A stretch of 64,000 nucleotides of DNA from Pseudomonas multiresinivorans (GCF_012971725.1 NZ_CP048833.1:6262001-6326000); one strand, 5' to 3'; positions 50,939 to 60,716 are shown, counted from the stretch's first letter. The notes: generated from the sequence alone by a model not told the origin. Translations and numbers: made by a program.

Positions 50939-52276
50939 ATGGCCAAGAAGCTTTTCATCCAGACCCACGGCTGCCAGATGAACGAGTACGACAGCTCGCG
51001 CATGGCCGACCTGCTGGGTGAACACCAGGCCCTGGAAATCACCGAGAAAGCCGAAGAAGCCGACGTCATCCTGCTCAATACCTGCTCGATCCGCGAGAAG
51101 GCCCAGGAGAAGGTGTTCTCCGAGCTGGGCGCCTGGCGCACGCTGAAGCAGCAGAACCCCAACCTGGTGATCGGTGTCGGCGGCTGCGTGGCCAGCCAGG
51201 AAGGCGCAGCGATCCGCGAGCGCGCGCCCTACGTCGACGTGGTGTTCGGTCCGCAGACCCTGCACCGCCTGCCGGAAATGATCGATGCCGCCCGCACCAC
51301 GCGCAAACCGCAGGTGGACGTTTCCTTCCCGGAAATCGAGAAGTTCGACCGCCTGCCCGAGCCGCAGGTGAACGGTCCGACGGCCTTCGTCTCGGTGATG
51401 GAAGGCTGCAGCAAGTACTGCACCTTCTGCGTAGTGCCCTACACCCGTGGCGAGGAGGTCAGCCGGCCGTTCGACGACGTGCTCGCCGAGGTGATCCACC
51501 TGGCCGAGAACGGCGTGAAGGAAGTCACCCTGCTGGGGCAGAACGTCAACGGCTACCGCGGCCAGACCCACGATGGCCGCCTCGCCGACTTCGCCGAGCT
51601 GATCCGCGTGGTCGCCGAGGTCGATGGCATCGAGCGCATCCGCTACACCACCTCGCACCCGCTGGAGTTCTCCGACTCGCTGATCGCCGCCCACGCCGAA
51701 GTGCCGCAACTGGTGAAGTTCGTCCACCTGCCGGTGCAGGCCGGCTCCGACCGCATCCTGGCGGCGATGAAGCGCAACCACACCGCGCTGGAGTTCAAGT
51801 CGCGCATCCGCAAGCTGAGGGCCGCAGTGCCGGATATCTGCATCAGTTCGGACTTCATCATCGGCTTCCCCGGCGAGACCGAAAAAGACTTCGAACAGAC
51901 CCTGAAGCTGGTGGAAGACGTCGGCTTCGACTACTCATTCTCCTTCATCTACAGCTCGCGCCCGGGCACCCCGGCTGCCGATCTGGTGGACGACACTCCG
52001 GACGAAGTGAAGAAGCAGCGCCTGCTGATCCTCAACAGCCGCTTGAACCAGCAGGGCTTCGAGATCAGCCGACGGATGGTCGGCACCATCCAGCGCATCC
52101 TCGTCACCGACTACGCCAAGCGCGACCCCGGCCAGCTCCAGGGCCGCACCGAGAACAACCGCGTGGTCAACTTCCGCTGCGACAATCCGCGCCTGATCGG
52201 CCAGTTCGTCGAGGTGGAAATCTACGAGGCACTGCCCAATTCCCTGCGCGCGACCCTGGTGGAAGCACGTCACTGA
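50939..52276 (+). CDS. miaB: tRNA-2-methylthio-N6-dimethylallyladenosine synthase
   Basis: Radical-SAM methylthiotransferase acting on i6A37 of tRNA. It has 445 residues. The N-terminal domain holds three cluster Cys in THGCQMNEYDSSRM, LLNTCSIREKA and GVGGCVASQEG. The radical-SAM cluster is GCSKYCTFCVVPYTRGEE (about residues 158-175). A C-terminal TRAM domain is present (NRVVNFRCDNPRLIGQFVEVEI). It leads the miaB-phoL-ybeY-corC-lnt run. Confidence 0.96.
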   Translation: MAKKLFIQTHGCQMNEYDSSRMADLLGEHQALEITEKAEEADVILLNTCSIREKAQEKVFSELGAWRTLKQQNPNLVIGVGGCVASQEGAAIRERAPYVDVVFGPQTLHRLPEMIDAARTTRKPQVDVSFPEIEKFDRLPEPQVNGPTAFVSVMEGCSKYCTFCVVPYTRGEEVSRPFDDVLAEVIHLAENGVKEVTLLGQNVNGYRGQTHDGRLADFAELIRVVAEVDGIERIRYTTSHPLEFSDSLIAAHAEVPQLVKFVHLPVQAGSDRILAAMKRNHTALEFKSRIRKLRAAVPDICISSDFIIGFPGETEKDFEQTLKLVEDVGFDYSFSFIYSSRPGTPAADLVDDTPDEVKKQRLLILNSRLNQQGFEISRRMVGTIQRILVTDYAKRDPGQLQGRTENNRVVNFRCDNPRLIGQFVEVEIYEALPNSLRATLVEARH

Positions 52277-52290
52277 ACCTCGACCGTTGA

Positions 52291-52337
52291 ATCCCCCGTT
52301 GGCGACTGAACTTTCGTACTCGCTCGCCGGGGGTTAT
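52291..52337 (+). terminator. Stem-loop between miaB and phoL
   Basis: CCCCCG (52293-52298) pairs with CGGGGG (52328-52333), with the flanks also partly complementary (GGCGA / CGCTCGCC), followed by TTATTCTTC. Possible terminator or attenuator. Confidence 0.45.
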
Positions 52338-52380
52338 TCTTCGACCATCTCCCTTTGCAGCACGGCGACCTAGACAGCCC

Positions 52381-53382
52381 TTGAACGCCCCCCTGGACAT
52401 CCATCGTTTCATGCTCGAGCCCTTCGAGGCCCGCAGCTTCGCCAACCTGTGCGGCCAGTTCGACGAACACCTGCACCAGATCGAGAAGCGCCTCGGCATC
52501 GAGATCCGCAACCGCGGCAACCAGTTCGAACTGGTCGGTGAGCCCGAGCGCACCCAGGCGGCCGAAAACCTCCTGCAGCGCCTCTACCGCGAAGTGCAGA
52601 ACGGCACCGAGATGACGCCCGACCTGGTTCACCTGTTCCTGCAGGAATCCGGCCTGGAAGAACTCGCCGTCGAGCCCGTCGTCCCGCTGGTGACGCTCAA
52701 GACCCGCCAGGCACACATCCGTCCGCGCGGTGCGAACCAGCAGCGCTACGTCAAGGCTATCCTCGACCACGACATCAACTTCGGCATCGGCCCGGCCGGC
52801 ACCGGCAAGACCTACCTCGCCGTGGCCTGCGCCGTGGACGCCCTGGAGCGCGAGCAGATCCGCCGCATCCTGCTGGTGCGCCCGGCGGTGGAAGCCGGCG
52901 AGAAGCTCGGCTTCCTGCCCGGCGACCTGTCGCAGAAGATCGACCCCTACCTGCGCCCGCTGTATGACGCGCTGTACGAGATGCTCGGCTTCGAGACCGT
53001 GGCCAAGCTGATCGAACGCCAGGTCATCGAGGTCGCGCCGCTCGCCTACATGCGCGGCCGCACGCTGAGCAACAGCTTCATCATCCTCGACGAAAGCCAG
53101 AACACCACGATGGAACAGATGAAGATGTTCCTCACCCGGATCGGCTTCGGCTCCACCGCGGTGATCACCGGCGACGTCACCCAGGTCGACCTGCCCAAAG
53201 GCACCCGCTCGGGCCTCAAGCACGTGATGGAAGTGCTGCGCGATGTCCCCGGTATCAGCTTCACCCACTTCAAGTCCAAGGACGTCGTACGCCACCCGCT
53301 GGTGCAGCGCATCGTCGACGCCTACGACGCCTATGAGAACCGTCTGACCGGCGTAGAAGGCCAGGGCAACAAGAATGCTTGA
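52381..53382 (+). CDS. phoL: PhoH-like ATPase PhoL/YbeZ
   Basis: A 333-residue P-loop ATPase of the PhoH family. The first codon appears to be TTG at 52381 (NAPLDIHRFMLEPFEARSF), since homology with other PhoL proteins extends that far; an ATG at 52411 is the alternative. Walker A is GIGPAGTGKTYLAVA (about 137-151), Walker B is FIILDESQNTTMEQMK. In other bacteria YbeZ works with the ribonuclease YbeY, whose gene overlaps its 3' end by 8 bases. Confidence 0.92.
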   Translation: MNAPLDIHRFMLEPFEARSFANLCGQFDEHLHQIEKRLGIEIRNRGNQFELVGEPERTQAAENLLQRLYREVQNGTEMTPDLVHLFLQESGLEELAVEPVVPLVTLKTRQAHIRPRGANQQRYVKAILDHDINFGIGPAGTGKTYLAVACAVDALEREQIRRILLVRPAVEAGEKLGFLPGDLSQKIDPYLRPLYDALYEMLGFETVAKLIERQVIEVAPLAYMRGRTLSNSFIILDESQNTTMEQMKMFLTRIGFGSTAVITGDVTQVDLPKGTRSGLKHVMEVLRDVPGISFTHFKSKDVVRHPLVQRIVDAYDAYENRLTGVEGQGNKNA

Positions 53383-53836
53383 ACTGGACCTGCAGGTCGC
53401 CTCGGAATCAGCCGGCCTGCCAAGCGAAGCCGAGTTCAGAACCTGGTGCGAACTGGCCCTGCGCCAGCGCCAGAATGATTCTGAACTCACCATCCGCCTG
53501 GTGGACGAAGCCGAAGGGCGCGAACTGAACAAGACCTGGCGACACAAGGACTACGCCACCAACGTACTGTCCTTCCCCGCCGATGTTCCCGATGAGCTGC
53601 TGGACATCCCGCTGCTGGGCGACCTGGTGATCTGCGCCCCCGTGGTCACCCGCGAGGCCGCCGAACAGGGCAAATCCGTGCAGGCCCACTGGGCCCACCT
53701 CGTCATCCATGGCTGCCTCCATCTTCTCGGCTACGATCACATCGACGATGAGGAAGCCGAGGAAATGGAAGGCCTGGAACGGGAATTGCTGGCTGAACTG
53801 GGTCATCCGGACCCATATGCGGCCGATGAAGAATAA
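53375..53836 (+). CDS. ybeY: Endoribonuclease YbeY
   Basis: Single-strand endoribonuclease for 16S rRNA 3'-end maturation and ribosome quality control. It has 153 residues with the zinc motif HLVIHGCLHLLGYDHIDD (H-x3-H-x5-H) and the upstream YATNVLSFPADVP. Translationally coupled to phoL. Confidence 0.96.
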   Translation: MLELDLQVASESAGLPSEAEFRTWCELALRQRQNDSELTIRLVDEAEGRELNKTWRHKDYATNVLSFPADVPDELLDIPLLGDLVICAPVVTREAAEQGKSVQAHWAHLVIHGCLHLLGYDHIDDEEAEEMEGLERELLAELGHPDPYAADEE

Positions 53837-53852
53837 AAGCCACTGAGCAGGA

Positions 53853-54695
53853 ATGATGAGCGAAGACCGATCGAGCAATGGGCACAAGTCGTGGTTGGAC
53901 AAGATCACCCAGGCTTTTGCCCATGAGCCGAGAAACCGCCAGGAGCTGCTGGAGCTGCTGCGCGAAGCCCACGACAACAAGCTGCTCGACAGCGAAGCGT
54001 TGTCCATCGTCGAAGGCGCAATCCAGGTAGCGGACCTCCAGGTCCGCGACATCATGGTGCCGCGCTCGCAGATGATCAGCATCAAGGCCACCCAGACGCC
54101 GCGCGAGTTCCTGCCGGCGATCATCGAGGCGGCGCACTCGCGCTACCCCGTGGTGGGCGAGAGCCTGGACGACGTGATGGGCGTGCTGCTGGCCAAGGAC
54201 CTGCTGCCGCTGATCCTTCACGACAACGCCCACGCCTTCAATATCAAGGACCTGCTGCGGCCGGCCACCTTCGTGCCTGAGTCCAAGCGACTCAACGTGC
54301 TGCTGCGCGAATTCCGTGCGAACCACAACCACATGGCCATCGTCATCGACGAGTACGGCGGCGTGGCGGGGCTGGTGACCATCGAGGACGTGCTGGAGCA
54401 GATCGTCGGCGATATCGAGGACGAGCACGACGTCGAGGAAGACAGCTACATCAAGCCACTGCCCAGCGGCGATTTCATCGTCAAGGCACTGACCCCGGTA
54501 GAAGCCTTCAACGATTTCTTCGGCGCAGAATTCTCTGACGAAGAATTCGACACCGTCGGCGGCGTCGTGATGAGCGCCTTCGGCCACCTGCCCAAGCGCA
54601 ACGAAACCACCGAACTGGGCGGCTTCCGTTTCCGCGTGCTCAACGCGGACAGCCGCCGGCTGCACCTGCTGCGCCTGACCCCGCTGCAGGACTAA
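53853..54695 (+). CDS. corC: CBS-domain Mg/Co transporter-associated protein CorC
   Basis: A 280-residue soluble HlyC/CorC family protein: N-terminal helices, two CBS domains (beginning VRDIMVPRSQMISI at about 66 and DLLRPATFVPESKRL at about 132), EYGGVAGLVTIEDVLEQIVGDIEDEHD, and a C-terminal CorC/HlyC domain (DTVGGVVMSAFGHLP). It is linked to Mg/Co efflux or envelope repair. The start is one of two adjacent ATGs (53853/53856). Confidence 0.92.
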   Translation: MMSEDRSSNGHKSWLDKITQAFAHEPRNRQELLELLREAHDNKLLDSEALSIVEGAIQVADLQVRDIMVPRSQMISIKATQTPREFLPAIIEAAHSRYPVVGESLDDVMGVLLAKDLLPLILHDNAHAFNIKDLLRPATFVPESKRLNVLLREFRANHNHMAIVIDEYGGVAGLVTIEDVLEQIVGDIEDEHDVEEDSYIKPLPSGDFIVKALTPVEAFNDFFGAEFSDEEFDTVGGVVMSAFGHLPKRNETTELGGFRFRVLNADSRRLHLLRLTPLQD

Positions 54696-54708
54696 GAGCT
54701 AGACACCT

Positions 54709-54826
54709 GTAGAAGCGAGCTTGTGACCCACAGGGATGTGGGGAATGCCGTTATCCGTAGGGAACGGATTCGGCCTCGCGAACCCACTCCGCTGCGAGGG
54801 TCGTTCGCGAGCAAGCTCGCTCCTAC
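54709..54826. repeat. REP pair with an insertion in its left arm
   Basis: The left arm GTAGAAGCGAGCTTG is split from CTCGCGAACCC by 51 extra bases (54724-54774). The right arm CGAGCAAGCTCGCTCCTAC is intact. The insert forms two small hairpins, CCCACA-GGGA-TGTGGG (54727-54742) and ATCCGT-AGGGA-ACGGAT (54753-54769). Confidence 0.85.
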
Positions 54827-54954
54827 AATCACCCCAGACCTTTCCTGCAACACCCTGCCGCACTCGGCTCATGGCTTTTGGCTTTCATCCCCATAGCCTA
54901 CCGTTCATCTCTCCATTACTCTTGCGCATCGCTTAACCGCAACAAGGATTTCCG

Positions 54955-56487
54955 ATGCGCTGGATCACCCGCCCCGGCCTGCCAGGCCACCTGCTCGCCC
55001 TGGCCGCCGGCGCGCTCACTCCGCTGTTCCTGGCACCGTTTGGCTACTGGCCGCTGGCGGTGCTGTCGCTGGCCCTGTTCTACCTCGGCCTGCGCGGCAC
55101 CACCGCTGGCTCGGCACTGTGGCGCGGCTGGTGGTACGGCTTCGGCGCCTTCATCGCCGGGACGAGCTGGATCTACTTCAGCATCCACAACTTCGGTGGC
55201 GCCTCCGGGCCGTTGGCCGGCTTCCTGGTAGCGGGCTTCAGTGCCGGTGTTGCCTTCTTCTTCGCCCTCCCCGCCTGGGTCTGGGCGCGATTCTTCCGCC
55301 GCAACAACGCTCCGGTCAGCGACGCACTGGCCTTCGCCGCGCTGTGGATGGTGCTGGAGCTGTTCCGCAGCTGGTTCCTCACCGGCTTCCCCTGGCTCTA
55401 CGCCGGCTACAGCCAGCTGGAAGGCCCGCTGGCCGGCCTCGCCCCGCTGGGCGGCGTGTGGCTGGTGTCCTTCGCCATCGCCCTGACCGGCGCGCTGATC
55501 ATCAACATCCCGGCCCTGACCCAGCGCCCGGCGCGCCTGGTCGCCGGCCTGGTCCTGCTGATCGCCCCCTGGGCCGTCGGCCTGGCTTACAAGGGCCACG
55601 CCTGGACCACCCCGGCCGGCGCGCCGCTGAAGGTCGCTGCGCTGCAAGGCAATATCGCTCAGGAAATGAAGTGGGACCCCAAGGCCATCACCCACCAGCT
55701 CGAGCTTTACCGCGACCTGACCGCCGAGCAGAGCGGCGTCGACCTGATCGTCTGGCCGGAAACCGCCGTGCCCGTGCTCAAGGACCAGGCCACCGGCTAC
55801 CTGGAGATGATCAACGGTGTCGCCACCGCCAAGAAGGCCGCGCTCATCACCGGCGTGCCGGTGCGCGAGAAGACTGCGGACGGCATCCGCTACTACAACG
55901 GCATCACCGTAGTCGGCGAAGGCAGCGGCAACTACCTCAAGCAGAAGCTGGTGCCCTTCGGCGAGTACGTTCCGCTGCAGGACCTGCTGCGCGGCCTGAT
56001 CACCTTCTTCGACCTGCCCATGTCCGACTTCGCCCGCGGCCCGGCCGACCAGCCGCTGCTCAAGGCCAAGGGTTATGCCGTGGCGCCGTACATCTGCTAC
56101 GAAGTGGTCTACCCGGAGTTCGCCGCCAGCCTCGCAGCGCAGAGCCAGCTGCTGCTGACCATCAGCAACGACGCCTGGTTCGGCACCTCCATCGGCCCGC
56201 TGCAGCACCTGCAGATGGCGCAGATGCGCGCACTGGAAGCCGGCCGCTGGATGGTGCGCGGCACAAACAACGGTGTGACCGCGCTGATCGACCCGTTCGG
56301 CAAGCTGGCGGTGCAGATCCCGCAATTCCAGCAAGGCGTGCTGCAGGGCGAAGTCGTGCCGATGCAGGGCCTGACGCCCTACCTGAAGTGGCGCGTCTGG
56401 CCGCTGGCAATCCTCAGCGCCGTGCTGCTGGTCTGGGCGCTGGTGCGCCGTCGCACGCACCCGGAAGAACGCCGACTGTTCGGCTGA
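54955..56487 (+). CDS. lnt: Apolipoprotein N-acyltransferase
   Basis: Inner-membrane enzyme adding the third acyl chain to lipoproteins. It has 510 residues. Several membrane helices fill the first 210 residues and one more lies near the C-terminus. The periplasmic nitrilase-fold domain carries the catalytic triad: Glu in LIVWPETAVPV, Lys in YLKQKLVPFGEYVP and Cys in APYICYEVVYPEF. AAGGA lies 8 bases before the ATG. A REP and a 259-base gap separate it from corC. Confidence 0.96.
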   Translation: MRWITRPGLPGHLLALAAGALTPLFLAPFGYWPLAVLSLALFYLGLRGTTAGSALWRGWWYGFGAFIAGTSWIYFSIHNFGGASGPLAGFLVAGFSAGVAFFFALPAWVWARFFRRNNAPVSDALAFAALWMVLELFRSWFLTGFPWLYAGYSQLEGPLAGLAPLGGVWLVSFAIALTGALIINIPALTQRPARLVAGLVLLIAPWAVGLAYKGHAWTTPAGAPLKVAALQGNIAQEMKWDPKAITHQLELYRDLTAEQSGVDLIVWPETAVPVLKDQATGYLEMINGVATAKKAALITGVPVREKTADGIRYYNGITVVGEGSGNYLKQKLVPFGEYVPLQDLLRGLITFFDLPMSDFARGPADQPLLKAKGYAVAPYICYEVVYPEFAASLAAQSQLLLTISNDAWFGTSIGPLQHLQMAQMRALEAGRWMVRGTNNGVTALIDPFGKLAVQIPQFQQGVLQGEVVPMQGLTPYLKWRVWPLAILSAVLLVWALVRRRTHPEERRLFG

Positions 56488-56495
56488 CGCCAACG

Positions 56496-56523
56496 AAAAG
56501 GGCCTCATTGCGAGGCCCTTTTT
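56496..56523 (+). terminator. Rho-independent terminator after lnt
   Basis: AAAAGGGCCTC and GAGGCCCTTTT form an 11-bp stem around ATTGC, ending in T5. It may also serve ydcF from the other strand, as the A-run mirrors the T-run. Confidence 0.92.
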
Positions 56524-56539
56524 CATTCTGGGAGCCGGG

Positions 56540-56604
56540 TTCGCGAGCAAGCTCGCTCCTACAAGGACGGATCTGCACATGTAGGAGCGAGCTTGCTCGC
56601 GAAC
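56540..56604. repeat. Two REPs in tail-to-tail order (class A)
   Basis: TTCGCGAGCAAGCTCGCTCC comes first and GTAGGAGCGAGCTTGCTCGC second, the reverse of the usual arrangement, 23 bases apart between lnt and the convergent ydcF-like gene. Confidence 0.9.
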
Positions 56605-56619
56605 CGCATCATGCCGGTA

Positions 56620-57381
56620 CTATCGATAGAACAAGCGATACCCCACCAGCCCGATCGCCTCGTTCAGCAATTGCCCGCTCTGCCAGATCGCTCGCCCCTC
56701 CGGCAGCCAGCCACCCATGGGCACTGCATCGTCGGTCCCGATGTATCCCGAAGGCGCCGGCAGCACTTCCAGCCCGGCCTTCTCGAAGCTCCAGATCGAA
56801 CGCGGCATGTGAATGGCGCTGGTGACCAGGATTACCCGCCTGATGCCCGCCTCGCGCAGCATCTCGGCGCTGAACCGCGCATTTTCCCAGGTCGTGCGGC
56901 TGCGTCCCTCCTCCCAGCGCACCGGCACGCCGTAATCGTCCAGCAGGCTCTGCGCCATGATCCGCGCCTCGGAAGGCGGCGTGCCGTAATGCAGGCCGCC
57001 GGAGGTCAGCACCGGCAGGCCGCTGACCTTGGCCAGGCGAGCCGCGTAGCGAATACGCTCGCGGGCCATCAGGCCGGGCTGATCCTCGTCCCAGGCGCGA
57101 TCCCCGCGTACCCGGCCCGCACCCAATACCACGATGACGTCCGCACGCTGCGCCAAACCTGCCCATTCCGCTGGCTTGAGTGCGTCCTGCTGCTCCAGCT
57201 GGCGTGCGCCCCATTCCACCGTCACCGGCAGGCTCATTACCAGTAATCCGAGGAAACCGGAAAAGAAACAGAACACCGAGAAGCGCGGGTAGCGCCGGCG
57301 CAGGACAAAGCCCAGGAACAGCAGCAAAAGCAGCAGTCCCGGCGGCATGAAAATTTGTTTGAGGATGAAGCGGATCGGCAT
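56620..57381 (-). CDS. YdcF/ElyC family (DUF218) membrane protein
   Basis: A 253-residue protein with two N-terminal membrane helices (PGLLLLLLFLGFVL and FCFFSGFLGLLVMSLPV) and a periplasmic DUF218 domain: DVIVVLGAGRV, RIRYAARLAKVSGLPVLTSGG, SRTTWENARFSAEML, RVILVTSAIHMPRS. E. coli ElyC affects peptidoglycan precursor metabolism. The synteny with lnt and leuS is kept. Confidence 0.88.
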   Translation of the reverse strand: MPIRFILKQIFMPPGLLLLLLFLGFVLRRRYPRFSVFCFFSGFLGLLVMSLPVTVEWGARQLEQQDALKPAEWAGLAQRADVIVVLGAGRVRGDRAWDEDQPGLMARERIRYAARLAKVSGLPVLTSGGLHYGTPPSEARIMAQSLLDDYGVPVRWEEGRSRTTWENARFSAEMLREAGIRRVILVTSAIHMPRSIWSFEKAGLEVLPAPSGYIGTDDAVPMGGWLPEGRAIWQSGQLLNEAIGLVGYRLFYR

Positions 57382-57427
57382 TGGCGACTCCTTGTCGAGG
57401 CGCCAAGCCTAACGGATCGAGGGGGTA

Positions 57428-57859
57428 TCAGCGCGCTTTCGCGTTGCGGAACAACTGCGAGCCGCAGGACGTGCAGGGCAACACACCCTGGTTGCGGCTC
57501 CAGGCGACGGGCGAGCCACATAGTGCGCACTGCAACTTCTGCGGATGCGGCACCAGCCGCGGACGGCTGGGTGGCGCGGGATGACGCGCCGGGCGCGGTG
57601 CGCGACTCGGAGTGCGCTCCAGTACGGCCAGCTCCTCGGCCGCGGCATGCCAGCCGCGGAGCCAGTTCACATCCTGATCGAGATAAGCCCTGATCAACTC
57701 CAACTCGGCACTGCTCAAGCCGCGCAACTCCAGCTCCATGGGGCATTCGTCACGTAATCGCTCCGCGGTGTCAGCCTCATCCAGGGCCAGTGCGAGCCGT
57801 TGCAACAACCGTTCATACAGACCGGAACCCGAAGCACTTGCGCGATGCAGCTCAGCCAT
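57428..57859 (-). CDS. Zinc-ribbon protein (YbeL/DUF1451-like)
   Basis: A 143-residue protein with an N-terminal helical region (LYERLLQRLALALDEADTAERLRDE), a Pro/Arg-rich linker, and a C-terminal zinc ribbon CALCGSP...CTSCGS (about 111-135). The position upstream of leuS and the layout resemble YbeL of E. coli. Function unknown. It lies 46 bases upstream of ydcF on the same strand. Confidence 0.72.
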   Translation of the reverse strand: MAELHRASASGSGLYERLLQRLALALDEADTAERLRDECPMELELRGLSSAELELIRAYLDQDVNWLRGWHAAAEELAVLERTPSRAPRPARHPAPPSRPRLVPHPQKLQCALCGSPVAWSRNQGVLPCTSCGSQLFRNAKAR

Positions 57860-58094
57860 CAGTCACCTCAAGACAGGCGGAAACCTCCCGCCTTCAGGCA
57901 AAGCTTAGCGGCCTCCCCCGTGCCACACCGAGCGTGCGACAAACGGCGCGGGCTACCGGCTCGGGTGGGGGTCATGTATGCTACGAGGCTTTCTGTAGCC
58001 ACCTGACCCTTGCTTTCTCAGGGGCCGGTGAAGCGGAGGGCCACTCGACCTTCCCGGCTGCACAATTCTTTTCCGTACAGGTTCAAATCGCGCC

Positions 58095-60716
58095 ATGCAC
58101 GAGCAATATCAGCCCCTCGAGATCGAATCCCAGGCCCAGAACTTCTGGAACGAACACAACTCCTTCCGCGTCGACGAAGTCGCTGCCAAGGAGAAGTTCT
58201 ATTGCCTGTCGATGTTCCCGTATCCGAGCGGCAAGCTACACATGGGGCACGTGCGCAACTACACCATCGGTGACGTGATCAGCCGCTACCACCGCATGCA
58301 GGGCAAGAACGTCCTGCAGCCGATGGGCTGGGACGCGTTCGGCATGCCGGCGGAAAACGCCGCGATGAAGAACAACGTCGCACCGGCGGCCTGGACCTAC
58401 GACAACATCGCCTACATGAAGTCCCAGCTCAACAGCCTGGGCCTGGCGATCGACTGGTCCCGCGAAGTCACCACCTGCAAGCCGGACTACTACCGCTGGG
58501 AACAGTGGCTGTTCACCCGCCTGTTCGAGAAGGGCGTGATCTACCGCAAGAACGGTACCGTTAACTGGGACCCGGCGGACCAGACCGTGCTGGCCAACGA
58601 GCAGGTCATCGACGGCCGCGGCTGGCGTTCGGGCGCGCTGATCGAGAAGCGCGAAATCCCGATGTACTACTTCAAGATCACCGCGTACGCCGAAGAGCTG
58701 CTGTCCAGCCTCGACGACCTGCCGGGCTGGCCTGAACAGGTCAAGACCATGCAGCGCAACTGGATCGGCAAGTCCCGCGGCATGGAGATCGCCTTCCCCT
58801 ATGACCAGGCTTCCATCGGCGAAGCCGGCCAGCTGAAGGTCTTCACCACCCGTCCGGACACCCTGATGGGCGCCACCTACGTCGCCGTGGCCGCCGAGCA
58901 CCCGCTGGCCACCCTCGCCGCCGAGCGCGATCCGTCGCTGCAGGCGTTCATCGACGAGTGCAAGCGCGGCGGCGTCGCCGAAGCCGACATCGCCACCCAG
59001 GAGAAGAAAGGCGTCGCCACTTCCCTGTTCGTCGAGCACCCGCTGACCGGCGACAAGCTGCCGGTCTGGATCGCCAACTACGTCCTGATGACCTACGGCG
59101 AAGGCGCCGTGATGGCGGTTCCGGGCCACGACGAGCGCGACTTCGAGTTCTCCAACAAATACAGCCTGCCGATCGTCCAGGTCATTGCCAAGGTTGAAGG
59201 CGACAACGACTTCGAAACTGGCACCTGGAAAGAGTGGTACGGCCTGAAGGACGAGAGCGTCATCACCGTCAACTCCGGCAAGTACGACGGCCTCGGCTAC
59301 CAGGCCGCGTTCGACGCCATCGGCGCCGACCTCGCCGCCAAGAGCCTCGGCCAGCAGCGTACCCAGTTCCGCCTGCGCGACTGGGGCATCAGCCGCCAGC
59401 GCTACTGGGGCTGCCCGATCCCGATCATCCACTGCGACGCCTGTGGCGACGTGCCGGTGCCGGCCGACCAACTGCCGGTGGTTCTGCCTGAAGACGTCGT
59501 GCCGGATGGCGCCGGCTCGCCGCTGGCCAAGCTGCCGTCGTTCTACGAGTGCAATTGCCCGAAATGCGGCCAGCCGGCCAAGCGCGAAACCGACACCATG
59601 GACACCTTCGTCGAGTCGTCCTGGTACTTCGCCCGCTACGCCTGCCCGCAGTTCGAAGACGGCATGCTGGACAAGAAGGCCGCCAACTACTGGCTGCCGG
59701 TCGACCAGTACATCGGCGGCATCGAGCACGCCATTCTCCACCTGCTCTACGCGCGCTTCTTCCACAAGCTGATGCGCGACGAAGGCCTGATCGACTCCGA
59801 CGAGCCGTTCAAGAATCTGCTGACCCAGGGCATGGTCGTCGCCGAGACCTATTACCGCGTTGCTGCCAACGGTGGCAAGGAATGGTTCAACCCGGCGGAC
59901 GTGGAAGTCGAGCGCGACGCCAAGGCCAAGGTCATCGGCGCGCGCCTGAAGACCGACGGCCTGCCGGTGGAAATCGGCGGCACCGAGAAGATGTCCAAGT
60001 CCAAGAACAACGGCGTGGACCCGCAGGCCATGATCGACGCCTACGGCGCCGACACCTGCCGCCTGTTCATGATGTTCGCCTCGCCGCCGGACATGAGCTG
60101 CGAATGGTCCGACTCCGGCATCGAGGGCGCCAACCGCTTCCTGCGCCGCGTCTGGCGCCTGGCCCAGGCCCACGTCAACGCAGGCCCGGCCGGCGCGGTG
60201 GACAAATCCGCCCTGGACGATGCGCAGAAGGCCATTCACCGCGCCATCCACCTGGCCATCCGCCAGGCCAGCCAGGACGTCGGCCAGCACCACAAGTTCA
60301 ACACTGCCATCGCCGCCGTGATGACCCTGATGAACGTGCTGGAAAAGGCCCCGGCCGAATCCGCCGCCGACCGCGCCCTGCTGCAGGAAGGCCTGGAAAC
60401 CGTCACCCTGCTGCTGGCCCCGATCACCCCGCACATCTGCCACGTGATCTGGCAGGAACTGGGCAAGGACGGCGCCGTGATCGACGCCAGCTGGCCGCAG
60501 GTCGACGAAGCCGCCCTGGTGCAGGACAGCCTGCAACTGGTGGTACAGGTCAACGGCAAGCTGCGTGGGCACATTGAAATGCCCGCCAGCGCCAGCCGCG
60601 AGGAGGTCGAGGCGGCCGCCCGCGCCAACGAGAACGTGCTGCGCTTCACCGACGGCCTGACCATTCGCAAGGTCATCGTGGTGCCCGGCAAGCTGGTCAA
60701 TATCGTCGCCAACTAA
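58095..60716 (+). CDS. leuS: Leucyl-tRNA synthetase
   Basis: Class I synthetase of 873 residues. HIGH-type motif in FPYPSGKLHMGHVRNYTIG (about 42-60), CP1 editing domain with FTTRPDTLMGATYVAVAAEH and the Asp of HDERDFEF, zinc-like CNCPKCGQPAKRETDTMDTFV, and KMSKS in GGTEKMSKSKNNGVDP (about residue 632). The start MHEQYQPLEIESQAQ is standard. The leader holds small stem-loops near 57980 and 58002. Confidence 0.97.
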   Translation: MHEQYQPLEIESQAQNFWNEHNSFRVDEVAAKEKFYCLSMFPYPSGKLHMGHVRNYTIGDVISRYHRMQGKNVLQPMGWDAFGMPAENAAMKNNVAPAAWTYDNIAYMKSQLNSLGLAIDWSREVTTCKPDYYRWEQWLFTRLFEKGVIYRKNGTVNWDPADQTVLANEQVIDGRGWRSGALIEKREIPMYYFKITAYAEELLSSLDDLPGWPEQVKTMQRNWIGKSRGMEIAFPYDQASIGEAGQLKVFTTRPDTLMGATYVAVAAEHPLATLAAERDPSLQAFIDECKRGGVAEADIATQEKKGVATSLFVEHPLTGDKLPVWIANYVLMTYGEGAVMAVPGHDERDFEFSNKYSLPIVQVIAKVEGDNDFETGTWKEWYGLKDESVITVNSGKYDGLGYQAAFDAIGADLAAKSLGQQRTQFRLRDWGISRQRYWGCPIPIIHCDACGDVPVPADQLPVVLPEDVVPDGAGSPLAKLPSFYECNCPKCGQPAKRETDTMDTFVESSWYFARYACPQFEDGMLDKKAANYWLPVDQYIGGIEHAILHLLYARFFHKLMRDEGLIDSDEPFKNLLTQGMVVAETYYRVAANGGKEWFNPADVEVERDAKAKVIGARLKTDGLPVEIGGTEKMSKSKNNGVDPQAMIDAYGADTCRLFMMFASPPDMSCEWSDSGIEGANRFLRRVWRLAQAHVNAGPAGAVDKSALDDAQKAIHRAIHLAIRQASQDVGQHHKFNTAIAAVMTLMNVLEKAPAESAADRALLQEGLETVTLLLAPITPHICHVIWQELGKDGAVIDASWPQVDEAALVQDSLQLVVQVNGKLRGHIEMPASASREEVEAAARANENVLRFTDGLTIRKVIVVPGKLVNIVAN

